Source: Ignavibacteria bacterium (GTDB lineage Bacteria; Bacteroidota; Ignavibacteria; Ignavibacteriales; Ignavibacteriaceae). Taken from it: a stretch of DNA of 6,575 bases. The stretch spans positions 1-6,575 of the forward strand of contig JAOTUT010000089.1 of the NCBI GenBank assembly GCA_029863735.1, given 5' to 3'. The notes below the pieces were generated by a model, which had not been told where the DNA came from, did no database searches, and was given only the letters and a program-made list of their open reading frames with translations. A program made the position numbers and the translations under genes. Below are positions 1 through 5,824 of this stretch, piece by piece. Within the stretch, counting starts at the first letter, position 1; each line of letters opens with the position of its first letter.

Positions 1-34
1 GTATGTTATAGAGATTCGATTTAACTCTAAGGAT

Positions 35-62
35 AATTTAACATTTTAAATTTAATTGTCAA
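35..62 (-). promoter_or_regulatory. Candidate sigma-70-type promoter reading out of the left edge
   Basis: On the minus strand a perfect TTGACA -35 box (57-62) is followed after 16 bases by TAAATT (35-40), a 4/6 match to TATAAT. It lies about 75 bases past the stop of the PduT-like gene and points away from it, so it would serve a gene left of this window. Its presence suggests that the hemH-pduS-pduT run ends here or that the next gene has its own start. The assignment rests on sequence match only, in AT-rich DNA where chance matches are common. Confidence 0.3.
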
Positions 63-136
63 GAGCAATTGTAATCAGCAGTATTATTTTGTCTTGTTAA
101 AGAACAATCTGCATCAATTAGCAGTCAAAAAATAAT

Positions 137-691
137 TTAAATCATTTCTGAGAGCAGTTCCTGGCGGGGATTTGCAATTATCACTTTATTCACCAAAAGA
201 CCTTTTTCTGAAACAATTCTTGCTCCCGCTTCAACCGCGCTTGTAACGGCAGCTACATCTCCTGTGACGCTGAAAAACGCTTTCCCTCCTAAAGCCATCG
301 CAAGCCGGAGTTCAACAAGCTGAACTTTTGCTGATTTTACTGCGGCATCGGCTGCTTCGATCAATGACGCCACTGAATAAGATTCAACTATTCCAAGTGA
401 TTCCAGCATTTGAATATTATTCTGCCCCGATATTGCCGGAAAGATAGTTGGATGAACGTTGGGAATTACAAACTGATCTATCACTCCAAATCCAATTGTG
501 TTAACAGCATTATCAACGGCTGAGGTTACAGCGGCAACGTCGCCTGCAATTAAGGTCATATATTTTCCTGAACAAATTGTGCGGGAAATCATTATTTCTA
601 CTTCTGAAGTTTTGAGCATAAGGTCAGCAGCTTGAATACCGGAAGCAATGCTGCCCATCTCGATTAAGCCGATTGAATTTTTATTAATCAT
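137..691 (-). CDS. pduT: PduT-like tandem-domain (BMC-T) microcompartment shell protein
   Basis: Shell protein of a bacterial microcompartment, 184 aa, the usual size for a BMC-T protein built from two fused BMC domains that assemble as a pseudohexameric trimer. Domain 1 covers about residues 5-90 (begins SIGLIEMGSIASGIQAAD) and domain 2 about 97-184 (begins SLGIVESYSVASLIEAAD). Both carry the same ten residues GDVAAVTSAV, at 50-59 and 144-153. In PduT a single cysteine of domain 1 from each of three subunits meets at the threefold axis and holds a [4Fe-4S] cluster, thought to pass electrons across the shell. C40 in the segment ICSGKY sits in the matching place, and it is the only cysteine in the protein. 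ATG start with a good Shine-Dalgarno (AAAGGAG), which overlaps the stop codon of the PduS-like gene upstream. Likely the electron partner of that protein. PduT is assigned by domain layout and cysteine position; the compartment's substrate is unknown. Confidence 0.88.
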   Translation of the reverse strand: MINKNSIGLIEMGSIASGIQAADLMLKTSEVEIMISRTICSGKYMTLIAGDVAAVTSAVDNAVNTIGFGVIDQFVIPNVHPTIFPAISGQNNIQMLESLGIVESYSVASLIEAADAAVKSAKVQLVELRLAMALGGKAFFSVTGDVAAVTSAVEAGARIVSEKGLLVNKVIIANPRQELLSEMI

Positions 692-695
692 TTAA

Positions 696-703
696 GCTCC
701 TTT
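696..703 (-). promoter_or_regulatory. Ribosome binding site of the PduT-like gene, overlapping the upstream stop codon
   Basis: AAAGGAGC on the minus strand, about five bases before the ATG at 691. It overlaps the TAA stop of the PduS-like gene (702-704). A strong site placed this way fixes the start and fits translational coupling of the two electron-transfer genes. The PduS-like gene itself shows no comparable site, so the two may be translated at different rates. Confidence 0.7.
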
Positions 704-2012
704 AATATTCTATAGAGATAAATTGTTCTGTTACTTCTTTTATCTTTCCGGTAATTGAAGCATGAATATTTGCGCCTAATTCCTTGTTGGGAATATTTCC
801 AATCGGTTGTCCTGCTTCAACCGATTCTCCTTTTTTAACAATCGCCAGCGCGGGTTTTCCAATATGTTGTTGAAGAGGAATTCTAACTTTGTTAACAGAA
901 ATATTTTTAGCAGCGAAGGGCGCATCAGAATCGTAATCCTGCAGATTAAGCTTCATAATTAATTGCTTAAGCGGAACGCGTCTTCCTTCTTTAATGGGAT
1001 GAACTTTAACTTCCTTTTGCTGAATGAATTTTATTCCTGCTTCATGCATTTCTACTTTTGCTTTGTCACAGGCTTCTTTGGGATAGAGATCTTCAGGACA
1101 CGCATACAGCGTGCACAATCCACAGGAACAGCAAAGTTCTGCCATTTGATTCCAAACCGCAGAACCCGTTTTAGTAAATCCAAGTGATCGCATCACTTTA
1201 TGGGGTTCAACCTGATAACCGAGGAGGTAACGCGGACAAAGTTCCGTACAATAGCTGCACTGATCACATGCTGATTTTCCAATACGATGCCAGTTTTGTT
1301 CGAGTTGATTTTTTCTTTTAATTAGATAATGATCTTTGGGTAGAACAACTAGCCCGGCAGTGGTCTTTGTAATAACCTCGTCAAGATCAAAAGTCAAATG
1401 GCCCATCATCACTCCGCCAACGAAAATTCCAAGATCTTTTACTTTGGTTCCGCCTGCAAATTCAATTACATCTTTAAAGCTGGTCCCAACCGGAACGAAA
1501 AACGAAGACGGCTTTTTAACTGCCCCGGCAACGCAAATAAATTTTTTTGTAACAGGAATATCTTTTTCTGCAAGGGCTATGTTGTAAAGAGTTTCTACGT
1601 TGTTAACAACACAGCCAATATCAAGAGGAATGCCGGCCGGGGGAATTAATCGTCCTGTTGCTTCATAAACCAATTCAAACTCATCTCCTGAAGGATAAAA
1701 ATCGCCAAGCTTTGTTAATTCTGATTTTCCATTTAGGTGTTTGCTAATTGCTGAAACTGCCTTCGTATTTTTTTCTTTTATTCCAAAGAAGCCTTTTTTT
1801 GCAGAAGTGCTTTCCAGTAGAAGCTCGAAACCCTTTGAAATTTCTTTTGGAAAATGAAGCATCAGTTCATAATCTTTGTGGATGAGGGGCTCACATTCGG
1901 CACCGTTTGCAAGAACAAACTCAACTTTTGATTCAGCCTTAACATGTGTGGGAAAACCCGCGCCTCCAGCACCAACTACTCCGGCATTAAATATTTTTCT
2001 TGAAAGTGACAT
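702..2012 (-). CDS. pduS: PduS-like (RnfC-type) flavin and Fe-S oxidoreductase of a microcompartment
   Basis: 436 aa, close to the usual PduS length (about 450). Visible parts in order: a glycine-rich flavin/NADH-binding start GAGGAGFPTHVK (14-25) with NGAECEP (36-42); the continuation typical of the Complex-I 51 kDa/RnfC fold (YPSGDE 106-111, NNVET 137-141); an SLBB segment at about 155-205; ferredoxin-like motif 1, C249-x2-C252-x2-C255-x3-C259-P; motif 2, C294-x2-C297-x2-C300-x4-C305-P; and a C-terminal lipoyl-like barrel (about 372-436, with KKGESVEAGQPIG). Known PduS binds FMN and two [4Fe-4S] clusters, oxidises NADH and reduces cobalamin; relatives in B12-independent compartments are thought to recycle NAD or feed electrons to other partners. 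Which role applies cannot be told, as no diol dehydratase or glycyl radical enzyme is in view. It starts 4 bases after the hemH stop and ends 10 bases before the pduT-like ATG. No clear Shine-Dalgarno. A plain RnfC subunit is less likely because of the length and the BMC neighbour. Confidence 0.87.
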   Translation of the reverse strand: MSLSRKIFNAGVVGAGGAGFPTHVKAESKVEFVLANGAECEPLIHKDYELMLHFPKEISKGFELLLESTSAKKGFFGIKEKNTKAVSAISKHLNGKSELTKLGDFYPSGDEFELVYEATGRLIPPAGIPLDIGCVVNNVETLYNIALAEKDIPVTKKFICVAGAVKKPSSFFVPVGTSFKDVIEFAGGTKVKDLGIFVGGVMMGHLTFDLDEVITKTTAGLVVLPKDHYLIKRKNQLEQNWHRIGKSACDQCSYCTELCPRYLLGYQVEPHKVMRSLGFTKTGSAVWNQMAELCCSCGLCTLYACPEDLYPKEACDKAKVEMHEAGIKFIQQKEVKVHPIKEGRRVPLKQLIMKLNLQDYDSDAPFAAKNISVNKVRIPLQQHIGKPALAIVKKGESVEAGQPIGNIPNKELGANIHASITGKIKEVTEQFISIEY

Positions 2013-2016
2013 TTAA

Positions 2017-3051
2017 CTAATTATTAATTACAATTTCTTTTAATGTTTCAATCCACATCGGGTGATCATTTAAACTTTCAACAAGCTGAATTTTTTCTCC
2101 GCCATGTTCTTCAAACAATTTTTGATACTCAACGCCAATTTCTATCAACGTTTCCAAACAATCTGCTACAAACGCCGGACTGAAAACCAACAATAGTTTT
2201 GCTCCTTTCTTTGCCTGTTCAATTATCATTTTATCAGCAAACGGTTCAAGCCATTTTTTATCCAGGCGCGACTGAAAGCAAACTGTATATTTATCAGGAG
2301 AAAGATTCAGTTTTTGTGCAATTAATCTAGTGGTTGCAAAGCAGGTTGCTTTGTAACAGTATTTATTTGTTTCATTTATTTCGGTTTCACAATTGTGGCT
2401 TTCACAAAGGGTTCCATCCTTATAAACTTTATCAACCTGTCTTACAGGCAATCCGTGATAGCTGAAAAGTATGTGGTCATATTCATCAATCTTATATTTC
2501 TTCGCTCGTTCAACTATCGTGTTTATTAATCTTTCGTCATCATAATACTGATTGATAAATTTTACTTCGGGAATTACCCACCACTTGCTCATTATTTTCA
2601 TTACTTTATCAATCACTGAGCCTGTAGTTGAAGATGCGTACTGTGGAAAGAGGGGAATAACTATAATCTTTTCATAATATTTTTTATATATCTCCGAAAG
2701 AACATCATCAATGGATGGGTTCTTGTATCTCATTGCAAGGTAAACGTCGAAATTACTGTCAACCGAATTCTGTAACTTTTCCTGCACTGACTTGCCATAG
2801 TAAAGTATCGGGGAACCCTTCTTTCCGTCGGGCAATCCATTATTCGTCCAAAGTTCCTGATAAATTTTAGCAGATTTCGGTGCCCGGAAAGGAACTATAA
2901 TCAGGTTAACAAAAATTGAGCGCGCAAGCGCAGGAATATCTATTACACGTGGATCGTTCAGAAATTCAAAAAGATATTTTCGTACATCTTTTACTGAAGG
3001 ACTGTCGGGCGTGCCCAAATTAACAAGTAAAACAGCGGTTTTTAATTTCAT
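2017..3051 (-). CDS. hemH: Ferrochelatase with an extra four-cysteine segment
   Basis: Inserts Fe2+ into protoporphyrin IX, the last step of protoheme synthesis. 344 aa from the ATG at 3051, normal for the family. Visible: N-terminal VLLVNLGTPDSP (residues 8-19), FLNDPRVIDIP (30-40), FPQYASSTTG (135-144), the active-site FSYHGLP (196-202; H199 is the expected catalytic histidine), CFQSR (258-262) and FSPAFVADCLETLIEIG (290-306; E300 is the expected partner acid). Between H199 and CFQSR lie four cysteines, C216-x4-C221-x10-C232-x4-C237; some bacterial ferrochelatases bind a [2Fe-2S] cluster through internal cysteines, and this may be such a case (inference). The same frame extends upstream to a TTG at 3069. 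The ATG was chosen because conserved sequence begins right after it and a perfect TATAAT (3069-3074) overlaps the TTG. No Shine-Dalgarno is seen. It is first in a run with two microcompartment redox genes, an uncommon partnership. Confidence 0.93.
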   Translation of the reverse strand: MKLKTAVLLVNLGTPDSPSVKDVRKYLFEFLNDPRVIDIPALARSIFVNLIIVPFRAPKSAKIYQELWTNNGLPDGKKGSPILYYGKSVQEKLQNSVDSNFDVYLAMRYKNPSIDDVLSEIYKKYYEKIIVIPLFPQYASSTTGSVIDKVMKIMSKWWVIPEVKFINQYYDDERLINTIVERAKKYKIDEYDHILFSYHGLPVRQVDKVYKDGTLCESHNCETEINETNKYCYKATCFATTRLIAQKLNLSPDKYTVCFQSRLDKKWLEPFADKMIIEQAKKGAKLLLVFSPAFVADCLETLIEIGVEYQKLFEEHGGEKIQLVESLNDHPMWIETLKEIVINN

Positions 3052-3068
3052 ATTTTGTTCGGGGTTCA

Positions 3069-3074
3069 ATTATA
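3069..3074 (-). promoter_or_regulatory. Candidate -10 box for the hemH operon
   Basis: A perfect TATAAT on the minus strand, 18 bases upstream of the hemH ATG, which would give a leader of roughly ten bases. The hexamer 17 bases further up (ATTAAA) is a poor -35 match. The same bases read TATAATTG, one mismatch from the Bacteroidota -7 consensus TAnnTTTG. A start of transcription here would exclude the upstream TTG as a start codon. Confidence 0.4.
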
Positions 3075-3143
3075 TAAGTTTCAGTCTGCAATTTAATAAG
3101 TCTATAAGTGATTATTAAATGAATTATTCGGTTGTCTTCATGA

Positions 3144-3172
3144 TTGATTCTTATTTTTTTAACTCTTATGTT
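3144..3172 (+). promoter_or_regulatory. Weak promoter candidate for the DUF5996 gene
   Basis: TTGATT (3144-3149) and TATGTT (3167-3172) are 17 bases apart, each a 4/6 match to the sigma-70 boxes; TATGTTTC is also one mismatch from TAnnTTTG. The site lies about 40 bases before the ATG at 3214, on the plus-strand side of the 162-base divergent gap with hemH. The match is weak and rests on spacing alone. Confidence 0.22.
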
Positions 3173-3213
3173 TCATACAAAAGAGAACATCGGGTAATAA
3201 TAAACTTTCAGAT

Positions 3214-4029
3214 ATGAATCCATTTACATTTCCGCTTGATTTAGATGAGTGGGGTGAAACCAGAGACACTCTTCAGAAATATTGCCGGCTGGTTGGGGCA
3301 ATAAGAGAAACTTTATCGAAGCCATTGCCTCATTCATTACACACCTGTCTGCTTATTTGCAGGAAAGGTTTTACTACTTCTTTATTGCCTAAAAGCATTT
3401 CTTCTCCAGACAAAACCTTCGAGGTTATAATTGATTTGCTACATACAAGATTATTAATTGAGTCTAACTATCGAGAGCCCGAGAGTATTGCGCTTACCGG
3501 ACAATCCTTAAATGCTCTCTGCGACGAAACCTGTAGCTTATTGACTGACATTGGTATTCAAACACCGCTTGAAAGACCCAGTTTTATCGATGGAACACGC
3601 GGACGATTTGATACTGAGCCCGTAAAAATTTATTGGGAGACAACAACCATTGTCAGCAAATTACTAGCGGCAATCAAGAAGGGGCTTCTCGGGAAAACAA
3701 GCCCTGTTCAGCTTCGTCCTGATGATTTATCTCTAAATCTGAACTGGTTCGGCAAAGAAATAAGGGGGACAGATAACATATTAGCCGAGCAGGTTGAGTT
3801 TGGTTTTTCAACTGGTGACGAAAACATTCCCGAAGCATATTTTTATGTCACCACTTTTCCGGAAGCTGAAGTGCTCAAAGAGTTTTATAATCCGAAAACC
3901 TACGTTCGGTCAAAGGGAAATTTAAAGATGACAACCTTACCTCTAAGCAAATTAATAAATAATAAATCTCAGAAAGAAACAATAACAAGTTTTTTCAAAA
4001 GCATAAAACCATTGTTTAAATATTCTTAG
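3214..4029 (+). CDS. DUF5996 family protein, function unknown
   Basis: 271 aa, soluble, with no signal peptide or membrane segment. It matches the DUF5996 pattern as I remember it: W13 and the aromatic/hydrophobic helix TLQKYCRLVGAIR (19-31); a short strand ending in GFTTSLLP (52-59); KTFEVIIDLLHTRLLI (67-82); a helix at about 96-112 leading into DIGIQTP (112-118); and the block at 160-181 with GKTSPVQ followed by DDLSLNLNWF. After that comes the tail EFGFSTGDENIPEAYFYV (195-212), where family members usually have an SxGFWPG-like stretch and a YxYxxPEP-like run; here it is degenerate. No known catalytic triad or cofactor motif is seen, and I know of no assigned reaction for the family. It is a single gene, divergent from hemH and convergent with the dehydrogenase gene, so context gives no clue. 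ATG start with no clear Shine-Dalgarno; the next in-frame methionine is very far downstream, which supports this start. Confidence 0.8.
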   Translation: MNPFTFPLDLDEWGETRDTLQKYCRLVGAIRETLSKPLPHSLHTCLLICRKGFTTSLLPKSISSPDKTFEVIIDLLHTRLLIESNYREPESIALTGQSLNALCDETCSLLTDIGIQTPLERPSFIDGTRGRFDTEPVKIYWETTTIVSKLLAAIKKGLLGKTSPVQLRPDDLSLNLNWFGKEIRGTDNILAEQVEFGFSTGDENIPEAYFYVTTFPEAEVLKEFYNPKTYVRSKGNLKMTTLPLSKLINNKSQKETITSFFKSIKPLFKYS

Positions 4030-4044
4030 AGGTGATTCTCCTCT
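4028..4044 (+). terminator. Weak hairpin at the end of the DUF5996 gene
   Basis: AGAGG and CCTCT form a 5-base-pair stem with a 7-base loop that begins inside the TAG stop codon. No U-run follows, so it is a poor intrinsic terminator on its own. It is listed because it sits exactly at the gene end and no better plus-strand candidate appears before 4299. Confidence 0.2.
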
Positions 4045-4298
4045 GCTTGTTCTGTGATTAATTTCTCCTAATACTTTAATAAGTCGGCTATCATTCCCCT
4101 ATATTCAAAGCGCTTTCTGATTTTGCCTTGAAAAAAAGTCAAAATGTTTTAAGTTGAGTTTGTAAGTTGTCTTGGCATTTGGATTGATTATTACTTTGGT
4201 TCAGTGTCTGATCAAAATGATAATGTTGAGTGATACGATGGGTTTGCACCAGCTCTGAGATTTGATAATGGATACGCCAGGTAATTGATGAATAAAGA
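4030..4298. other. Non-coding stretch between convergent genes
   Basis: About 270 bases with stops in all frames and no coding sequence that I recognise. It contains the inverted repeat at 4104-4132. A short open stretch at about 4226-4279 (reading FAPALRFDNGYAR near its end) is too short and matches no family I know. The region is not a tRNA or an obvious small RNA. Confidence 0.5.
4104..4132. repeat. Nested inverted repeat, copy 1
   Basis: Arms TTCAAAGC (4104-4111) and GCCTTGAA (4125-4132) pair with one A/C mismatch, which becomes a G-U pair in minus-strand RNA. The left arm continues into a perfect palindrome AAAGCGCTTT (4107-4116). The same arms, the same palindrome (with one extra central C) and the 13-mer TTTTGCCTTGAAA recur at 5796-5824, in the same orientation. 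The two copies lie on either side of the saccharopine-reductase-like gene. No U-run follows on either strand in the correct position, so this is not a simple terminator. Confidence 0.55.
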
Positions 4299-4316
4299 GC
4301 GAGTTTTAAAACTCGC
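4299..4316 (-). terminator. Intrinsic terminator of the saccharopine-reductase-like gene
   Basis: GCGAGTTTTAAAACTCGC is a perfect 18-base palindrome that begins 4 bases after the TAG stop on the minus strand. In RNA it would form a GC-rich stem base closed by an A/U-rich top. It is followed on the minus strand by TCTTTATTC and on the plus strand by CCTTTCTAATTT. Both sides are U-rich, so it could stop transcription from both directions and protect each of the convergent genes. Confidence 0.65.
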
Positions 4317-4320
4317 CTTT

Positions 4321-5652
4321 CTAATTTACCTTCTTGACTCTTTTCTTAAAGACAAATCCATAGTCTGCAAGTTCCTTTACAAATGGTTTGTAAAGGTATG
4401 GCAACGTCGGGGGCATATGAACACCGACTTCCTTTATAACGCCCTCAAATATATATTTTGTTGCAATAGCTGGCGGAAGTCCCACTGCTTTTGCCATAGC
4501 AGAATCCCCATCGAGTTCACCATCAGCAACCATTGTGGCTGTCCTGTGTTCCTTTTTCCCTCCTGGAAATTCAGCAAGAATATCGACGTGAATAATTGTC
4601 ATATCGGTCTCGCCATGCGAGTATGTTAATTTCTTTAAAAGTAATTCAATAAAAACATCTAACTTAGATCCGTTTTTAAGCTTAATTGGTTCAGTATCAA
4701 ACAAGCCAAGCCATTTCAACCGCATCATTATATCTGACAAATGATCTACCCCTAAATATTTTGCAAATTCACTTTCTAAATTTTCAGTGTGTTTGGATTT
4801 AATCAGGTGAGAAGCAAAATCTCGGAAAGTTTTTCCTTTCCAATCAAACTTATCTTTATCGTTTAACAAATCAAGTTTCAAAAAGTTTCGCATATTGTTG
4901 CAATATCCTGAAAACCTTAGTAACCCTCTGTAAAAAGTAACGTCATCCGGCAAACCATACGGCTTTACATACCTAGTTACATCCTTATTTGCATATGCTT
5001 CAAATGTTCCAAGTCCTTCAATATCTACCATCGTAAAATTTTCAAAGAGTTTGTCCCCATCTATTGGAACCGGTTTCCCCTTATTCAGCCACTTTGCAGG
5101 AACCTGTGCTGCAAGGAATACGCCCTTTGGCTCCCAGGAAAATTTATAGCCCATCGGGTTATTATTGAACTTAAATGAAGGGAGACCGGAACCATAAGAA
5201 TATACATCAATCACTCTCCCTCCGTCAGCTTTGATTTCATCAAGCAACATCTGTGTTGCAAAGTGATCCATGCCGGGATCTTCTCCGAGTTCATTTAAAA
5301 TCAAGATTCCTTTCTCTTTCGCCTCCGAATCGAGTTCCTTAATCGGGGGTATTTCATAAGAGGTAGTTACCATGCTTTTCCTGTGTTTCAAACATAGTTT
5401 TGCAACCATAACGTGGTATGCTTTCGGAATCATATTAATTACAATATCATGTTCGGCAATGAGTTTGTCCAGTTTTTCTACTTCGTCATTAGCCCACGAC
5501 ACGGCGGCTGCTTTTTTTCTACCAGCAATTATTTTTTCAGCCTTTGAAATAGTCCTCGCAGCCATTGTGACGTTATAACCACATTTTTCCGTTAAATAGT
5601 CAACTATGGGTTTTGTAACATGACCGGCGCCTAAGATTAATACTTTTTTCAT
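4321..5652 (-). CDS. Saccharopine dehydrogenase/reductase family protein (Lys9-like)
   Basis: 443 aa, the length of a stand-alone saccharopine reductase (glutamate-forming). Features in order: an N-terminal Rossmann fold with GAGHVTKP (8-15) for NAD(P); VINMIPKAYH (71-80); LNELGEDPGMDHF (119-131), the conserved hinge of Lys9-type enzymes; GSGLPSF (154-160); YRGLLRFSGYCNNM (241-254); and the C-terminal return to the Rossmann domain (about 384-434, with GLPPAIATKYIFEG). Lys9 interconverts saccharopine with glutamate and aminoadipate semialdehyde, so the enzyme may act in lysine breakdown or aminoadipate metabolism; other members of this fold act on different amino acids, so the substrate is not certain. 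The frame is open 48 codons further upstream, but conserved sequence begins at the ATG at 5652, which has AAAGGAG before it; the upstream part contains two hairpins and looks like leader. Divergent from a KamA-family gene, which supports a link to lysine. Confidence 0.82.
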   Translation of the reverse strand: MKKVLILGAGHVTKPIVDYLTEKCGYNVTMAARTISKAEKIIAGRKKAAAVSWANDEVEKLDKLIAEHDIVINMIPKAYHVMVAKLCLKHRKSMVTTSYEIPPIKELDSEAKEKGILILNELGEDPGMDHFATQMLLDEIKADGGRVIDVYSYGSGLPSFKFNNNPMGYKFSWEPKGVFLAAQVPAKWLNKGKPVPIDGDKLFENFTMVDIEGLGTFEAYANKDVTRYVKPYGLPDDVTFYRGLLRFSGYCNNMRNFLKLDLLNDKDKFDWKGKTFRDFASHLIKSKHTENLESEFAKYLGVDHLSDIMMRLKWLGLFDTEPIKLKNGSKLDVFIELLLKKLTYSHGETDMTIIHVDILAEFPGGKKEHRTATMVADGELDGDSAMAKAVGLPPAIATKYIFEGVIKEVGVHMPPTLPYLYKPFVKELADYGFVFKKRVKKVN

Positions 5653-5663
5653 TTCTTCTCGCT

Positions 5664-5670
5664 CTCCTTT
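5664..5670 (-). promoter_or_regulatory. Ribosome binding site that fixes the start of the dehydrogenase gene
   Basis: AAAGGAG on the minus strand ends 11 bases before the ATG at 5652. The spacing is slightly long, with a second purine-rich run (GAGAAG) closer in. It favours the 443-residue form over the 491-residue form that would begin at 5796. Confidence 0.6.
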
Positions 5671-5769
5671 AGTGCAGTTGGTAAGTTCTACAAAAATAAA
5701 TATAAGAATTTTTGGAGAATAATGGAGCACACAGGGAAAAGAAATTAATACGGAGATTTTATATTTATT

Positions 5770-5797
5770 TGTGCACGAAAGCAAACCTTCGGGCACA
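5770..5797 (-). promoter_or_regulatory. Imperfect hairpin in the divergent intergenic region (leader hairpin B)
   Basis: Arms 5770-5781 and 5786-5797 pair at 10 of 12 positions around a four-base loop. In minus-strand RNA one of the two mismatches becomes a U-G pair, giving 11 of 12, so the structure favours the dehydrogenase transcript. The outer arms are TGTGC and GCACA. It could be an mRNA structure or a protein-binding dyad. It abuts the next hairpin. Confidence 0.45.
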
Positions 5798-5824
5798 TTT
5801 CAAAGCCGCTTTTGCCTTGAAATG
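5796..5824. repeat. Nested inverted repeat, copy 2 (leader hairpin A)
   Basis: Arms CATTTCAAAGC (5796-5806) and GCCTTGAAATG (5814-5824) pair at 10 of 11 positions around a 7-base loop; the A/C mismatch becomes G-U in minus-strand RNA. It contains the near-palindrome AAAGC-C-GCTTT and the 13-mer TTTTGCCTTGAAA shared with copy 1 at 4104-4132. Its right arm holds the TTGAAA that serves as the -35 candidate of the KamA-like gene, and it lies just inside the predicted start of the dehydrogenase transcript. That makes it a plausible operator for both. Confidence 0.55.

Noticed and set aside
94..107. Small hairpin TTGTT-AAAG-AACAA as a terminator after the PduT-like gene
   Set aside because: Only five A/T-rich pairs and no U-run; too weak to call.
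963..1187. Plus-strand open frame of 74 codons
   Set aside because: Lies wholly inside the PduS-like gene on the opposite strand; phenylalanine- and cysteine-rich translation typical of an antisense shadow.
1336..1649. Two overlapping plus-strand frames of 83 codons
   Set aside because: Both are antisense to the PduS-like gene, overlap each other in different frames and show no domain or ribosome binding site.
3052..3213. Riboswitch or RNA gene in the hemH/DUF5996 gap
   Set aside because: No stable long stem or known motif seen in the 162 bases; only promoter-like boxes and short repeats.
4226..4279. Possible remnant of a decayed gene in the convergent intergenic region
   Set aside because: Only about 16 codons free of stops and no family recognised; not distinguishable from chance.
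4285..4629. Plus-strand frame of 114 codons
   Set aside because: Runs through the terminator palindrome and then antisense to the conserved C-terminal end of the dehydrogenase gene; no family resemblance.
5372..5578. Plus-strand frame of 68 codons with a hydrophobic, membrane-like translation
   Set aside because: Antisense to the Rossmann domain of the dehydrogenase gene; hydrophobicity is an artefact of the opposite strand.
5653..5796. 48-residue N-terminal extension of the dehydrogenase
   Set aside because: The extension has no conserved sequence, precedes a good Shine-Dalgarno and ATG, and its beginning lies inside the hairpins.
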